A stretch of 64,000 nt of DNA from Obelidium mucronatum (taxonomy: Eukaryota; Chytridiomycota; Chytridiomycetes; Chytridiales; Chytriomycetaceae), in contig JAIVFH010000025.1 of assembly GCA_025765595.1 (NCBI GenBank), positions 248,001-312,000 on the forward strand. Reading direction: 5' to 3'. Shown here in pieces: positions 33,799 to 44,383 of this stretch. Each line of letters begins with the position of its first letter. The first letter of the stretch is position 1. The notes under the pieces were generated by a model. That model had not been told where the DNA came from. It ran no database searches and saw only the letters and a program-made list of their open reading frames with translations. A program made the position numbers and the translations under genes.

Positions 33799-35462
33799 CT
33801 ACTTTGTGGGCTTTCCCTCCGCAACCCAAGTCAAAATCCCCACAACCGCACCCCCACCCACAACCCACCACGGCTGAATCTTGAAAGTATCCATCGCCAC
33901 AAACGCAAGCACCATCACCCCAGTCCACCCCGTATACTCCCCCAAATTGGTCACCCCACTCCCCGGAAGCGCAATCGCCTTCATCCACAGGATATACACT
34001 GCCGCAATCAAAAGCCCCACAGCAGCACTATTCAATCCTTTAAACACCTTTTTCAAGACCGATAAATCGCGGTATTTCGACCAAATCGGTAAAATGGCGG
34101 ATTGAATCAAGAGGCCTGGCAAAAACACTGCAATCCACGCGAGGAAGGCGCCGACAAACATTGTCCCGCCGTTCATACGGTACGCTAGGGCGCCACAGAA
34201 GGCTGCAAAGTTGTAATTGGGACCCGGCATGATGTTTATGATTGCGAAACCCATGAGGAATTCGGTGCTGGAGAGCCAAGGGTCGGGGATGCTGACAATG
34301 TAAGAGTAGAGGAGGGGGATCACGACGGGGCCGCCCCCGAAAATGATGGCGCCGACAAAGTAGAAGGTTGAGAAGATGTTGATTGGTTGGTTGATGTTTT
34401 GGGTGCGGAGGATGGCGGAGAGGATGATGAGGATTACTGTGATGGCGAGGAGAATCAAGGCAGTGCGGATACCGTAGGAGACGAAGGTGTGTTGTTTGTC
34501 ATTGGTATCGTTGGGAGTGAGGTTGGTTTCGTCTTTGATGGTGTTGTTGATTGGTGGATCCGTATTTTCTGGAGTTGGTGATGAGGAAGAGGTTTCTGGA
34601 GCAGCAGCATCTGTTTGTAACGATGAGGTGGTGGTGGTGGCGGTGGTGACCGGAATTGCAGTAGAATCTGACGTGATAAACTCGAGCGGAGTCTCCTCAG
34701 TAATTGTATTCTTCTTTCCGCCCTTGTAGTACTTTTTGGTCCAAGTTGGTAACTCTGCCTCAATAAACGTTGTCAACCCACTAACAGCCATCAATAGAGG
34801 AATCAACCACGGCACCGAAGTAAAGTTTATCACAAGCACGATGGCTACAGCTGCAATAGAAATACAGGTGCTATCGTGCAACAGCTTGTAAGAAAGTTGC
34901 TTTGCTGCAATGGCGATCAAAGCAATCGCAACTGCAGCCAGACTGCGTTCAATATAGAGAACATAGAATGGAAGCGCATTTCCGGATGAGGTTCCAAGTA
35001 AGCTGATGGCGTACGCCAAACTTCCCATAACAAGGGCTCCGGGAAGACAGTAGCTGAAGAAGGCAAAGATGCCTGCGGGAACGCCTCCGCGGAGTAATGC
35101 AATAGTGAATCCAAGTTGAACAGATGGTGGCCTGGAGTGAGAGGAGTGGTTAGTTGTGAAACTGAAAATAGAAACAGATTGGTCCCTACCCTGGTAGTGC
35201 ATTGCAGATGGCAAACAGCTCGGTAAAGGCTTGGTCAGAAATCCATGCCTTCTTGGTTACAAAAGTGTCCAGGAGAATAGCGATACTGGCCTGCCGACAA
35301 GAGGAAATATGAATGAGGAATCATTGTGGAAAAACTTGAACACACCTGCGGACCACCAAATGTATAGAAACCAAGTGGAAAGAAGGTAAGGAAAACTTCC
35401 TTCAAGCGTTCCGACAATGGTCGCATGGGTTGCTTGTTTGTTTGTTTTTTTCGTGTTGACAT
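33799..35462 (-). CDS. Chromate transporter (CHR family, two-domain)
   Basis: Exons 35462-35346, 35290-35190 and 35131-33799 give 516 residues. Two CHR halves in tandem: the first has FYTFGGPQ and ALPGPPSVQLGF, the second IIFGGGPVVIPLL and MPGPNYNFAAFCGALAY. About ten hydrophobic segments are visible. A Ser/Thr/Asn-rich loop of about 110 residues joins the halves. CHR proteins move chromate, and probably sulfate-like anions, across the plasma membrane; export gives chromate tolerance in bacteria and some fungi. The natural substrate here is unknown. The family has a patchy presence in fungi and is common in bacteria, but normal introns argue against a very recent transfer. Confidence 0.93.
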
Positions 35463-36006
35463 AATTTTGGCATGTTTCGCTTGTACTATCCTTGATTACG
35501 CCATACCTCCGTGCTGTCGCACGTGCAACTTCAAACGAAAATATAAAAAATCCATATCAATTTAAGAAATGCTACATGAGAGACAGATATCAGATCTCAT
35601 TTGTCAGCATCCGTTTTAACTTGCCACTATTTGGTTTATTCTGCTTTGGTATCAGAAAGGCGGTATCAAAAACACAGAAATATACCGCCTATATGGCGGC
35701 AGGGACCAAAACTAATAAAAAATAACAATAAAATGGCAGCAGGTATACCGCCTACGGCTGTGGCTCGGCGGTGGCTCAGCAATGTGGTGCCGTCTACCCT
35801 ACCATAGGATTTCGCTTGTGGCGATAAATAAGCGGCAATTTCACATACGGTCAACATTCATTATAATTAATTTCAATAGCAACAAGGAATGAAATGGGAC
35901 GCGTCGCATCATATTTGTTGTCTGTCCTTCATCAGAGAATACATTTTGTGAAACAAAAAGCATCAACCAAAACAAACTGAAACCACAAAAGAATCATCCA
36001 CCAATA
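35463..36006. other. Divergent intergenic region with CGCC palindromes
   Basis: 544 nt between the chromate transporter and the QT-array protein. It contains copies of the CCGCC/GGCGG motif near 35658-35664, 35683-35700 (taccgcctatatggcggc) and 35746-35772. No ORF of interest. An ACGCGT near 35899 could be a cell-cycle box, but this is a single 6-mer. Confidence 0.6.
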
Positions 36007-39000
36007 ATGGCGTCAACGACGCTGAAGGAACTCCAGCGCATGATAACGAATTTAAAGCAGCAGCAGCGACAGGCGTGTTCATCAAGCGAAGTTTGCGACA
36101 GTGTATATGACGGGGGCAGTGAAGGGTCAAGCAGTGGGTCGCCCACCACAACCGACATGGACGACGACGCCAACCTCCCCGTGTCTTTGCTGATGGATTT
36201 GGTGCGCAGCGTGTTTCGCCACTTTGACAGCTCGCTTGCCGGCGCCACAGACGACACCAACACAACCACCAACACGCACTCGGACACAACCACCAAGAAG
36301 ACGCATCTGCGCAACAGCATCCGCCAGGTGGAGCAGTTCCAGCGCGCAAACCCGGGTCTCGTGCTGAGTGCCCAGGAGGTGCTTGACGTGCTGGAGAAGG
36401 TGGTGGCGGCAAGCGTGGTGCGCTCGCTCCTGAGCCAGAATACTTGCGCGGACGCGGACGAAAAGGAAAAGGAAAAGAAAAAAGAAAACGAAAAGGAAGA
36501 CGCAAAAAGCGAACACGAAAAGGAAAAAGAAAACCGGTGTCGCTCGCCGCCGCCGCGCCGCTTGACGCCGTCGCACGTTTCGTTCCGCTCGCCGATTGCG
36601 GCGCTGCCGCTGGCGCTGCTTGGCGGCGGCGGCGCGGAGACGGCGGTGGAGATGGACGACGACGACGCCGACGCCGACGTGTTCTTCACGCCCGCGTCGA
36701 CGCCGTCGGCGAAGCACGCGCCGTTCAGACAGCGGAAGCACGCCGTCGTGTCGCCGTCGCCCGCTTCCGCTTCGACCCGCAAGTCCGCGATTCCTCGACG
36801 CGTGCTGTCCGCGTCCACCACACAGCCCGTTCTTCAGCACCCGTCGTCAGCATCCACTCCCGCCTCGCATAAACCCTCTCAGCTGTCCAAGTCTATTTCG
36901 GCCGCATCTCCTTCATCTCCGTCTCCATCGCCATTCGCCTTTCCTTCATCAACAACAACTGCAACAACTGACACGACTGCTTCTTCAGAAACTGAGAATT
37001 ACTTTTCTTCAAACCCGCTATTTTCTTCTTCTTCTTCTTCCTCTTCCTCATCTTCCGACAGTTGTCGTGAGAGTTCTACCAGTGATTTACCAACTGGTGC
37101 TGGTTCCGATAATGACACTGTTCGTAATGGTTTTCCTGGTATTGATGCTGAAGGTCCTCCCTTCTCTTTATCCTCTTGCGCTGCCGATGACGATGTTGCC
37201 TTTTCTCTTGAAGGAAATGGGTCTTTGGATAAGGATGGCAAGCTGTTGAGATTTCCTGTTGAAGAGGTGTTTGTTTGTTTGTTTTATTGATATCCGCCGT
37301 AGGCGATGGGAATCTTCTTTTTCTTCTTTCTTCTTTCTTTTTCACCGCCCCTATGTGCTGCTTCTAACAGAAAACATAGAAACAGGAACTTCAATCCACA
37401 ATCTCAAGCCTCCAAAAGCGTCTCCAAGAAGCGAAAAAGGGATATGAGCAGAGTGCCACTTCTCACGAACACAGAATCATACTGCTTCAAGAAGAAGTGG
37501 AGAGATTGAAAAAGAGTGTTGGTGGTGGACGTAGCGCGCGAGGTTCTATTTCTGGTGGTAGCATTAGCAGTTTGTATGGGTTTGGATTGCATGGTAGGAG
37601 AAGAGAGGGGATAGAAGAGCTGGAATATGTGAGTTATCGTATGGACCGCCGAAGGCGGTGATTTCTGTTTCCTTTTTCTGTATTCTACCGCCGAAGGCGG
37701 TGATTTCTTTTTCCTTTTTCTGTATTCTACCGCCGAAGGCGATGATTTGTTTTTCCTTTTTCTGTATTCTACCGCCGAAGGCGGTGATTTCTTTTTCCTT
37801 TTTCTGTAAACTACCGCCGAAGGCGATGATTTGTTTTTCCTTTTTCTGTATTCTACCGCCGAAGGCGGTGATTTCTTTTTCCTTTTTCTGTAAACTACCG
37901 CCGAAGGCGATGATTTGTTTTTCCTTTTTCTGTATTCTACCGCCGAAGGCGGTGATTTCTTTTTCCTTTTTCTGTAAACTACCGCCGAAGGCGGTGATTT
38001 CTTTTTCCTTTTTCTGCATACTACCGTCTTTGACGGTGAATTCTTTTTCTTAATTTCTTTTCCTTTTGCCTGCATACTACCGTGAATCTCTTTTTCCTTT
38101 CTATGCTGCAATTACATACTTTCAAACTCATTCTTTACACCCTTCAACAGCTGGAAGAAGAAAACGCGAAACTTGCAAAAGAATTGTCAGACTCTCGTGG
38201 ACTAAACACAAAGCTCAAGGCGCAATTGGATCGACGGAATGAAGCCAATGGCAAACTTCGGGAAGAACTTGATCAAACTCTTATTGTTTGCGGAGGTCTA
38301 GAGTATCGAATTGATGTATTTGAAAAAGAAATGAAGAAGGTGGCTATCGTTGATTTTGGTTATGCTTGTACTGACTGACATTTTGTAGAAAACGGATGAA
38401 TCATCTGCTCTTGCTTCTATCGTCACTAGACTCCAAGCTGATGTCAATACGTCTGTTCAGGTTATCGAATCGCTTACTGAAGAAAATAGGGACTTGGTGG
38501 CTGCAAAAGAAAGTTTGGATGCCAATTTGAAAGAAATTATGGAACTGATGCATGTTGAGCAAGAAGATGACGAAAAACGGGAAGAAAATGAAGACCATGA
38601 TGATTTTAGTTTCTCGAGTGCAAAACATGATCGATCGAGAGTGAGTTTCTACTTTTTCTCTATGCTTTTCACAATTTCAATTTCATTTAAATTATTTTTA
38701 CTTTGCACTCAAAAATCAAACCAGTCTCTTCACTATGAACTCTCCAACAGCATTCTCCACGAAACCCATTTAGAAGAAACCCCATCCTTTCTCCAAACCC
38801 TCTCCAAATGCGCCACCACCCGCCCAAACAGCACCCAAACAGACAGCCCATCCAACACAACCACATCAACACAATCCATCCCACTTTTCGAATTCCGTAA
38901 ATCCCAAGGAACCTGCACCCTCACAATCGAAACGACCAGTACAGCAGTCCAAAGTGTTGCCAAAACGCGTGACGCAGCCTGTCTCTACAGTCCAACTTTC

Positions 39001-39890
39001 GCAAGCGTCCACATTGGGGTCCAGACAGTACGACACGAGGTTGTAGAGGCGTCCTGTCAATCCATGGACCCACCTTCGTATACTAGCGTTGACGTGCAAA
39101 CAGTGGGAGTCGGGAAGCGGGAGACGAGTGTTGAAACGGATGTAGTGTTGAGTGTTGATTTGTCAGTGCAGACCGAGACACGAGGGTTAGTAGACACTGG
39201 CGCCGTGGATTTATTTGTAGGTGTTGAACGTGTAGGGAGGCAAGAAATTGATGTTCAGACGGAGGGACCAGGCGTTTGCATGAGTGATGAGACTGTTGAT
39301 TTGTTTGTTGGAGTTGAGAGAGTAGAACGGGTATCTGGGGGAATGCAGACGGAAGCAGGTGTTGGATCTGCTGGTGCTGCTGTGCAAACGGAAGCGCCTG
39401 TGAATGTGAGTGAAGCGTTTGGGGTGTGTATGGTTGAGAGTCAAGTTGAGACGATGGTTTCTGGGAACGATGTGGCGGCGATGGTGGAGGCGGTGAAGAG
39501 GGTGAAGGAGTTGGAAAGTGTTATTGAGAAGATGGAGGGGGATTTGGAAGGGGTTTGGAGTGTGGAGGTGGAAGGGTGGGTTTCGTGTTGTGTAAGTTTT
39601 TTTTTTTTTTATAGTTATTATTATAATTTTGGGAAGTTGGTATGTACTGACTGACTGCTTTACTTTGTTTTCAAATATAGGAACTCTTGAAAAGTGAGGT
39701 GAAGGAACTTCAGATGGCCATCTTGGAGAACCGTAGAAAACTCAACTTGAGGAAACACTATGATGAGGAAGTTGAGAGATGGATTGATGAGTTGAAGAAT
39801 CAAGTTTTGAATGTGGAGGAAGTTATTGGTCCTGCGAGAGAAGGTGAGGAAGTTTAATTTTGAATGCTGAAGATGTCTTTTTTTAATTTC

Positions 39891-39954
<64 letters not shown>

Positions 39955-40777
39955 AAACACAGCTTTGGAGAACAGACAAACTCTTGATGATACTTTGGTT
40001 CATCGGGTTCAAGCCTTGTTGGAATTAAAGGGAGAATATGAGGAATCGATAAGGAGGTTGGAGGATGCTCGCTTGGCTGACCATGAGGTATACTACTTTG
40101 AAGAAATGGGAGGGATGGATGATTAATCGCAAAAAACACCACGGCCAACAGAAACATCACCAACAAATGTTTGATATGTCTTTAGTTACTTTGAACTCCC
40201 AAGTCATTAACGGTTTGGTTCTTTTTTTTTGTTGGTTCTTTTCCTTGGCTGACTTGTTGTGGTGATAGATCCCATTCCTGCTGAAGAATGGTCAGACGAG
40301 GAAGAAGAACATCAACAGGATGTTCGCGAAAAATCCGCCGCACGACACGCGAAAGCCCGAAATGCACGAAAAAGCAACACCACCACACAACAACAGAAAC
40401 TACCAATGAGCACATTATTCAATGGGGAAAAAATAGCTGCTTACGTGATTCTCCCTCTCCTTGCAATGTCATATCTGTCTTTGTCTATTACGTCAACAAG
40501 GGGCAATCTTGATGGCGTAATAGCAACCTCAAGCGACGCATATCTTCTTCAGCAACGAGGAGCAGCACCTGGCCGCCCGTCTAGTTCCATGACACCGTTG
40601 TTCAACAGTGGAGGAATCAGTGGTGAGGCAGGGCCTGGACTTGTGGAGCGGGTAGATCAAGCAATGGTTGTTGTTGAGGGAGCTGTTCGTCGTGTGGTGG
40701 GATGGGGCTCATCAAGTCAGGTATCAGATGAATTCGGACAAAGAGAGGCGTCGTCGCAAAGACCGCGAATCATGTAG
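36007..40777 (+). CDS. Coiled-coil protein with a QT-motif array and C-terminal membrane helix
   Basis: Exons 36007-37266, 37386-37628, 38151-38339, 38389-38640, 38725-39591, 39681-39843, 39963-40087, 40152-40212 and 40269-40777 give 1222 residues. I do not recognise a family. Residues 1-420 are low complexity with charged and Ser/Pro runs. About 421-690 and 905-1030 are coiled coil (for example LEEENAKLAKELSDSRG, ELLKSEVKELQMAILENRRK). Between them, about residues 684-860, seven QT motifs occur: STQTD, GVQTV, DVQTV,  SVQTE, DVQTE, GMQTE, AVQTE. A hydrophobic helix (about 1108-1127, IAAYVILPLLAMSYLSLSI) is followed by about 95 residues. QT motifs resemble dynein light chain LC8 binding sites, so a dimeric organelle-linked scaffold is possible. 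Exon 8 (61 nt) is inferred because only it restores the frame into the last exon. Confidence 0.65.
36250..36850 (+). other. GC-rich coding block (QT-array protein exon 1)
   Basis: A long stretch of G/C-ending codons with GCG, GAC, GTG and CTG, broken by an AAG/GAA-rich patch at about 36470-36530. It gives way to A/T-ending Ser/Thr codons after about 36880. Confidence 0.7.
37644..38036. repeat. 42-nt hairpin minisatellite in an intron
   Basis: Nine clear 42-nt units plus one or two decayed ones, each starting with the palindrome accgccgaaggcggt followed by a T/C-rich spacer. Two unit types alternate in units 3-8 (GGCGAT with TTTGTTT and TATTCT, versus GGCGGT with TTTCTTT and TAAACT), giving an 84-nt higher-order repeat. 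Because 42 is divisible by 3, both strands carry long spurious ORFs. It fills a 522-nt intron, the longest here. Confidence 0.95.
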
Positions 40778-40986
40778 ATTTTTTTTTTATTGTTGTCCCC
40801 TCGTACAATCGCTGGCACTGTTTTTATCTTTTGACCTTTGCGTTTTATTTTATACGAAAATAAATTTGTCTGGTTTGCGAATTACTGTGGGAGATTGGCG
40901 CGGTTTTGTACTGGAGTGGACAAACGTTCAATAATGGAAAAAAGAATAAAAGTACACGGTATTTTTTTTTGTAGTAAAAACGCAAA

Positions 40987-42415
40987 ATGTCTCTCTTCAT
41001 TGGTCGTCTTCCAAGCGAACTCAAGGTATTTTGGATGGATAACTGCTTTCCAATCTCACATTTAACCTCGCTGCTTTTGATTAGGTTCGCGACTTGGAGG
41101 ATATCTTTCAGAAGTTTGGGCGAATTAGCCGGTATGTCTAAGCTGCTGGACTAGACCCACTGACTGACTGACCACCATCACAAATCTGCCACTGTTTTAT
41201 GTCAAAAGACTTGATATCAAGCGTGGAGCTTCGGTAGCTACTACTTCTGTCCCCCTTTTTCTGTTGTTGTTGCTAAGCAATCTCACATCTCTTTTAAACA
41301 ACAGTTCAACTTTGCTTTTGTTGAGTTTGAGGACAAGCGGGATGCTGAAGATGCTCTTCGTGAGACGGATGGCAAGGAGGTAAAGCACGGGGAGGGGTGG
41401 CAGTGGTGTTGTTCCTACGGCGGGACTGACTTTCTTTGCTGTACCACCACCATCAACCAAAAAAAAAAAAAAATGTAGCTGCCTGAGTTTGGAACTCGTC
41501 TTGTCGTAGAACTTGCCAAGGGCGGTTCCAGACGTGAAGGAAACTCCAACGAATGCTTTAAGGTGGAGATGACAAAGATATTTTATCTTATTCTAACCTT
41601 TCTTTTTTTTATGAATTCAAGTGTGGCCGCGAAGGGCACTGGGCTCGTGATTGTCGTGAAGGCGGAGGCGGTGGTCGTCGGTTAGTATCTGCTTTGCTTG
41701 CATTTGGACCTTTCCTAAACCCGCCATTTTTTTTCGCTCTCGGTAGTGGCGGTTCTCCACGTCGCAGGTATGAATGTATCCCTAGCATGGCCTTCAAAAA
41801 GCCATTTTTTCCCTCTAAAATACCAAAAAGACTTATTTTATGGCTCTGACCCCCGAAGCCTGTCGTCTTGATTACATCCCCTCTCCCATCGCTTTTTTTC
41901 ATTCCCCTTGTATGCTGCTTGTGCTGTTCCGGTGGCTTTGCAGATGCTGCTTTTATGCGAGATCCGTGCTGATTCAGAAGCATTGCCCTCTGGTCTAAAA
42001 AAGAAGCCCGAAAGCTGCAAGTCCCTTCTCATTTGATCTTGCCCGCTCGTCCACCTCTTCTTCATTATTCTCTCATGTTTTGTCTCTGTAGTCTGGCAAC
42101 GAGTGATTGCTGATTCAGGGGCCTGCTTGATTTCATATTCCTTTTTCTTTTGCAAGCCGACAATCCAATGCTGATGACTGTTCTTTTCTTTCACGTCTTT
42201 ACTCTCAACAAAGACGTTCTAGATCTCGCTCCAGATCTCCTCCACGTCGTAGATACGACAGTCGATCTCCTCCTCCACGCAGAAGATATGATGATGACCG
42301 AAGACGTGATGACTCGCCACCACCACGTAGACGCGATGACTCTCCACCACGTAGACGGGATGATTCCCCACCACCACGCAGACGTGATGATTCGCGTTCA
42401 CCAAGACGTGATTAA
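40987..42415 (+). CDS. SR splicing factor: RRM, CCHC zinc knuckle, RS tail (SRSF7-like)
   Basis: Exons 40987-41025, 41085-41131, 41209-41233, 41305-41379, 41479-41562, 41622-41680, 41747-41767 and 42214-42415 give 183 residues. The RRM has RNP2 LFIGRL and RNP1 FNFAFVEFED; the zinc knuckle is CFKCGREGHWARDC; the tail is RS/RD-rich with repeats of PPPRRRDDS. The domain order is that of SRSF7/9G8 and plant RSZ proteins, which act in exon recognition and mRNA export. The 446-nt intron before the last exon is far longer than the others in the gene, a position where SR genes often carry regulated or poison exons. Confidence 0.92.
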
Positions 42416-42595
42416 AGTAAGATGTGGAGGGGGGGTTTGTACGGATGAAATTGTACGGGGTGATGTTATGCCGCCTGTGTGAGTTTTTTTTTTAAGTTGT
42501 TGTTTTGGGTTTTGTTGTGGAGGTGAATTATGTGTCCTATTTTTGTGGAGTTCATAATAAAAGAGGGACTTTATAATCGAAGATTTCAAATTGTG

Positions 42596-44238
42596 ATGGA
42601 AAGTGATTCTGACCCCGACTGGATCGATGTCGATGAGCATCAAGGGACGCAACGAGGCGACGACGAGACTGAATCGAGCCGCGAATCTGAATCTGACGAG
42701 GAAGAGTATTGGGATGCAGAAGCAGATGATGATGATGGTGATGATGACGTAGGTGGAGAACAAGCGGCAGCACTTGAGCCCAACAGTCGCTCCACGTTCC
42801 CAAAAGCAGCTTTATTCAACCATTTCCGCTCGAGAGACTCTGCAATTGTCTTTTCTCCCTTTGCAAAACAGCTCCTTCTTTCAAAGTTTCTGCCATCAGC
42901 AAAATTGCTTTCTTTACCCCACCACTTGCTGTGGAAGGAATACACTGCAAAACCATACTGTGCCCAATTCAGCGACGATGGTTCGCTCTTCTACAGTGCA
43001 ACTCAGGACTTTCAGCTGCATCTTTACAATGCCCACAACAACTTCTCCAAGATTGCTACAATTAATGCGTGTCCTGGTCGCTGGACTATTACCGACTGCG
43101 ATATGAGCAAAGATTCACGCTCTCTTTTGTACAGCTCGATCCACCGCACTATATTCTTTGTAAATCTGGCTCCTCTTGTGAACAACGAATATGTAACAGA
43201 GGATGACGATTATTCCTCGCATATTCCCCTTTCGATGGGAGAGAACTGTGGTATTTGGTCTATTCGGTTGAGTGATGATGGCAAGGAAGTCGTTGCTGGG
43301 GCGTCTGAAGGTCTGATTTTTGTATACGACGTGGAATACAAGCGCGTTCTTCATCGGTGAGGGAACTTACGTTTCTTTTCCTTGCCTCTACCCTTACCAG
43401 CTCTTATTCATACTCACTGATTAATCGTTACAGTGTTGATGGCCACCAAGATGATGTCAATGCAGTAACGTTTGCAGATCAGTCCTCCAACCTCCTTCTC
43501 AGTGGTTCAGACGACGGTCTTTTGAAAGTCTGGGATAGACGTAGCTCTCTTCAATCCAACACGCCTGCCGGAATTCTCCCAGGCCATACCGAGGGAATCA
43601 CTTTCATCACCACAAAGGGACGTGATGGACGCACAGCCGTTTCCAACGCCAAAGATCAAACAATGAAACTTTGGGATCTCCGTAAACTGGTGTCTGCTTC
43701 GGGTGAAAAAGCGCGTGCCCTTTCGCGTGTTGATTATAGCACTGGATTCGATTATCGTTGGCAGCCGTACCCCAAAAACCATGCGAGGACGAATCCTCAT
43801 GATGTCAGTGTGGGTACTTTTAAAGGGCATTCCGTGTTGAGAACTTTGATTCGATGTCATTATTCGCCGGCGTCTACTGGGCATCGGTATTTGTATACAG
43901 GTAGTGCAGATGGGAGTGTGTACATTTATGATCCAGTGTTGAATCCGTCGGGTGGAGAGCCTATTCGTGTTCTTAATAGTTCTCCACTGAGAAGCAATGA
44001 AGGTGCAATGACTGCTGAGGAAGAGGAAGCGGTTTTGGAACGTTTTGCTCCTGACGATAGAGAAATGACGGCTGCAGAGCGGAGCTATCTCTTGAGACTG
44101 TTGAGACAAAGGCAGCGACAAATATCTGGAAGAGAAGTTTGTGTACGTGATGTTGCTTGGAATCCAGATGGTCCACAAATTATTGCAAGTGTTTGGAGGA
44201 ATGAGGAAGGTGGATTGGAATCTTTTGAATATCAGTGA
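42596..44238 (+). CDS. WD40 protein DCAF11 (LEC14B)-like
   Basis: Exons 42596-43356 and 43434-44238 give 521 residues. An acidic N-terminus (SDPDWIDVDEH) leads into WD repeats with LLWKEYTAKPYCAQFSDDG, VDGHQDDVNAVTFADQSSNL, GSDDGLLKVWDRR and VRDVAWNPDGPQIIASVW. This order matches DCAF11, a substrate receptor of CUL4-DDB1 ubiquitin ligases. A WDxR-type motif is present as KVWDRR and KLWDLR. Partner binding is inferred. A 45-residue acidic/Arg insert precedes the last repeat, as in the family. Confidence 0.9.
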
Positions 44239-44383
44239 GCAATACATAAAGGAGTTCTTAAAACAATTTCTATTCTACCAATCAAGCCTATTTGGGAATA
44301 TCCAAAACGAAATAATATAAAGGCAGGGGATTTTTTCTTTTGACTTAATGCAGTTGAACAACGAAGAGGGGAATGAAGAATCC

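Noticed and set aside
35963..36840. Large minus-strand ORFs opposite the coiled-coil protein exon 1
   Set aside because: Shadow frames of a GC-rich exon, which has few stop codons on any frame; the encoded text is Arg/Ser/Ala noise.
37404..38111. Long ORFs on both strands reading repeats such as YRKRKKKSPPSAV
   Set aside because: They arise because the 42-nt minisatellite unit is a multiple of three. The region is an intron of the plus-strand coiled-coil gene, with matching splice sites and frame on both sides.
41609..42194. Minus-strand ORFs in the long SR-gene intron as a nested gene
   Set aside because: No domain, no start context and no splice partner; a nested gene is not supported.
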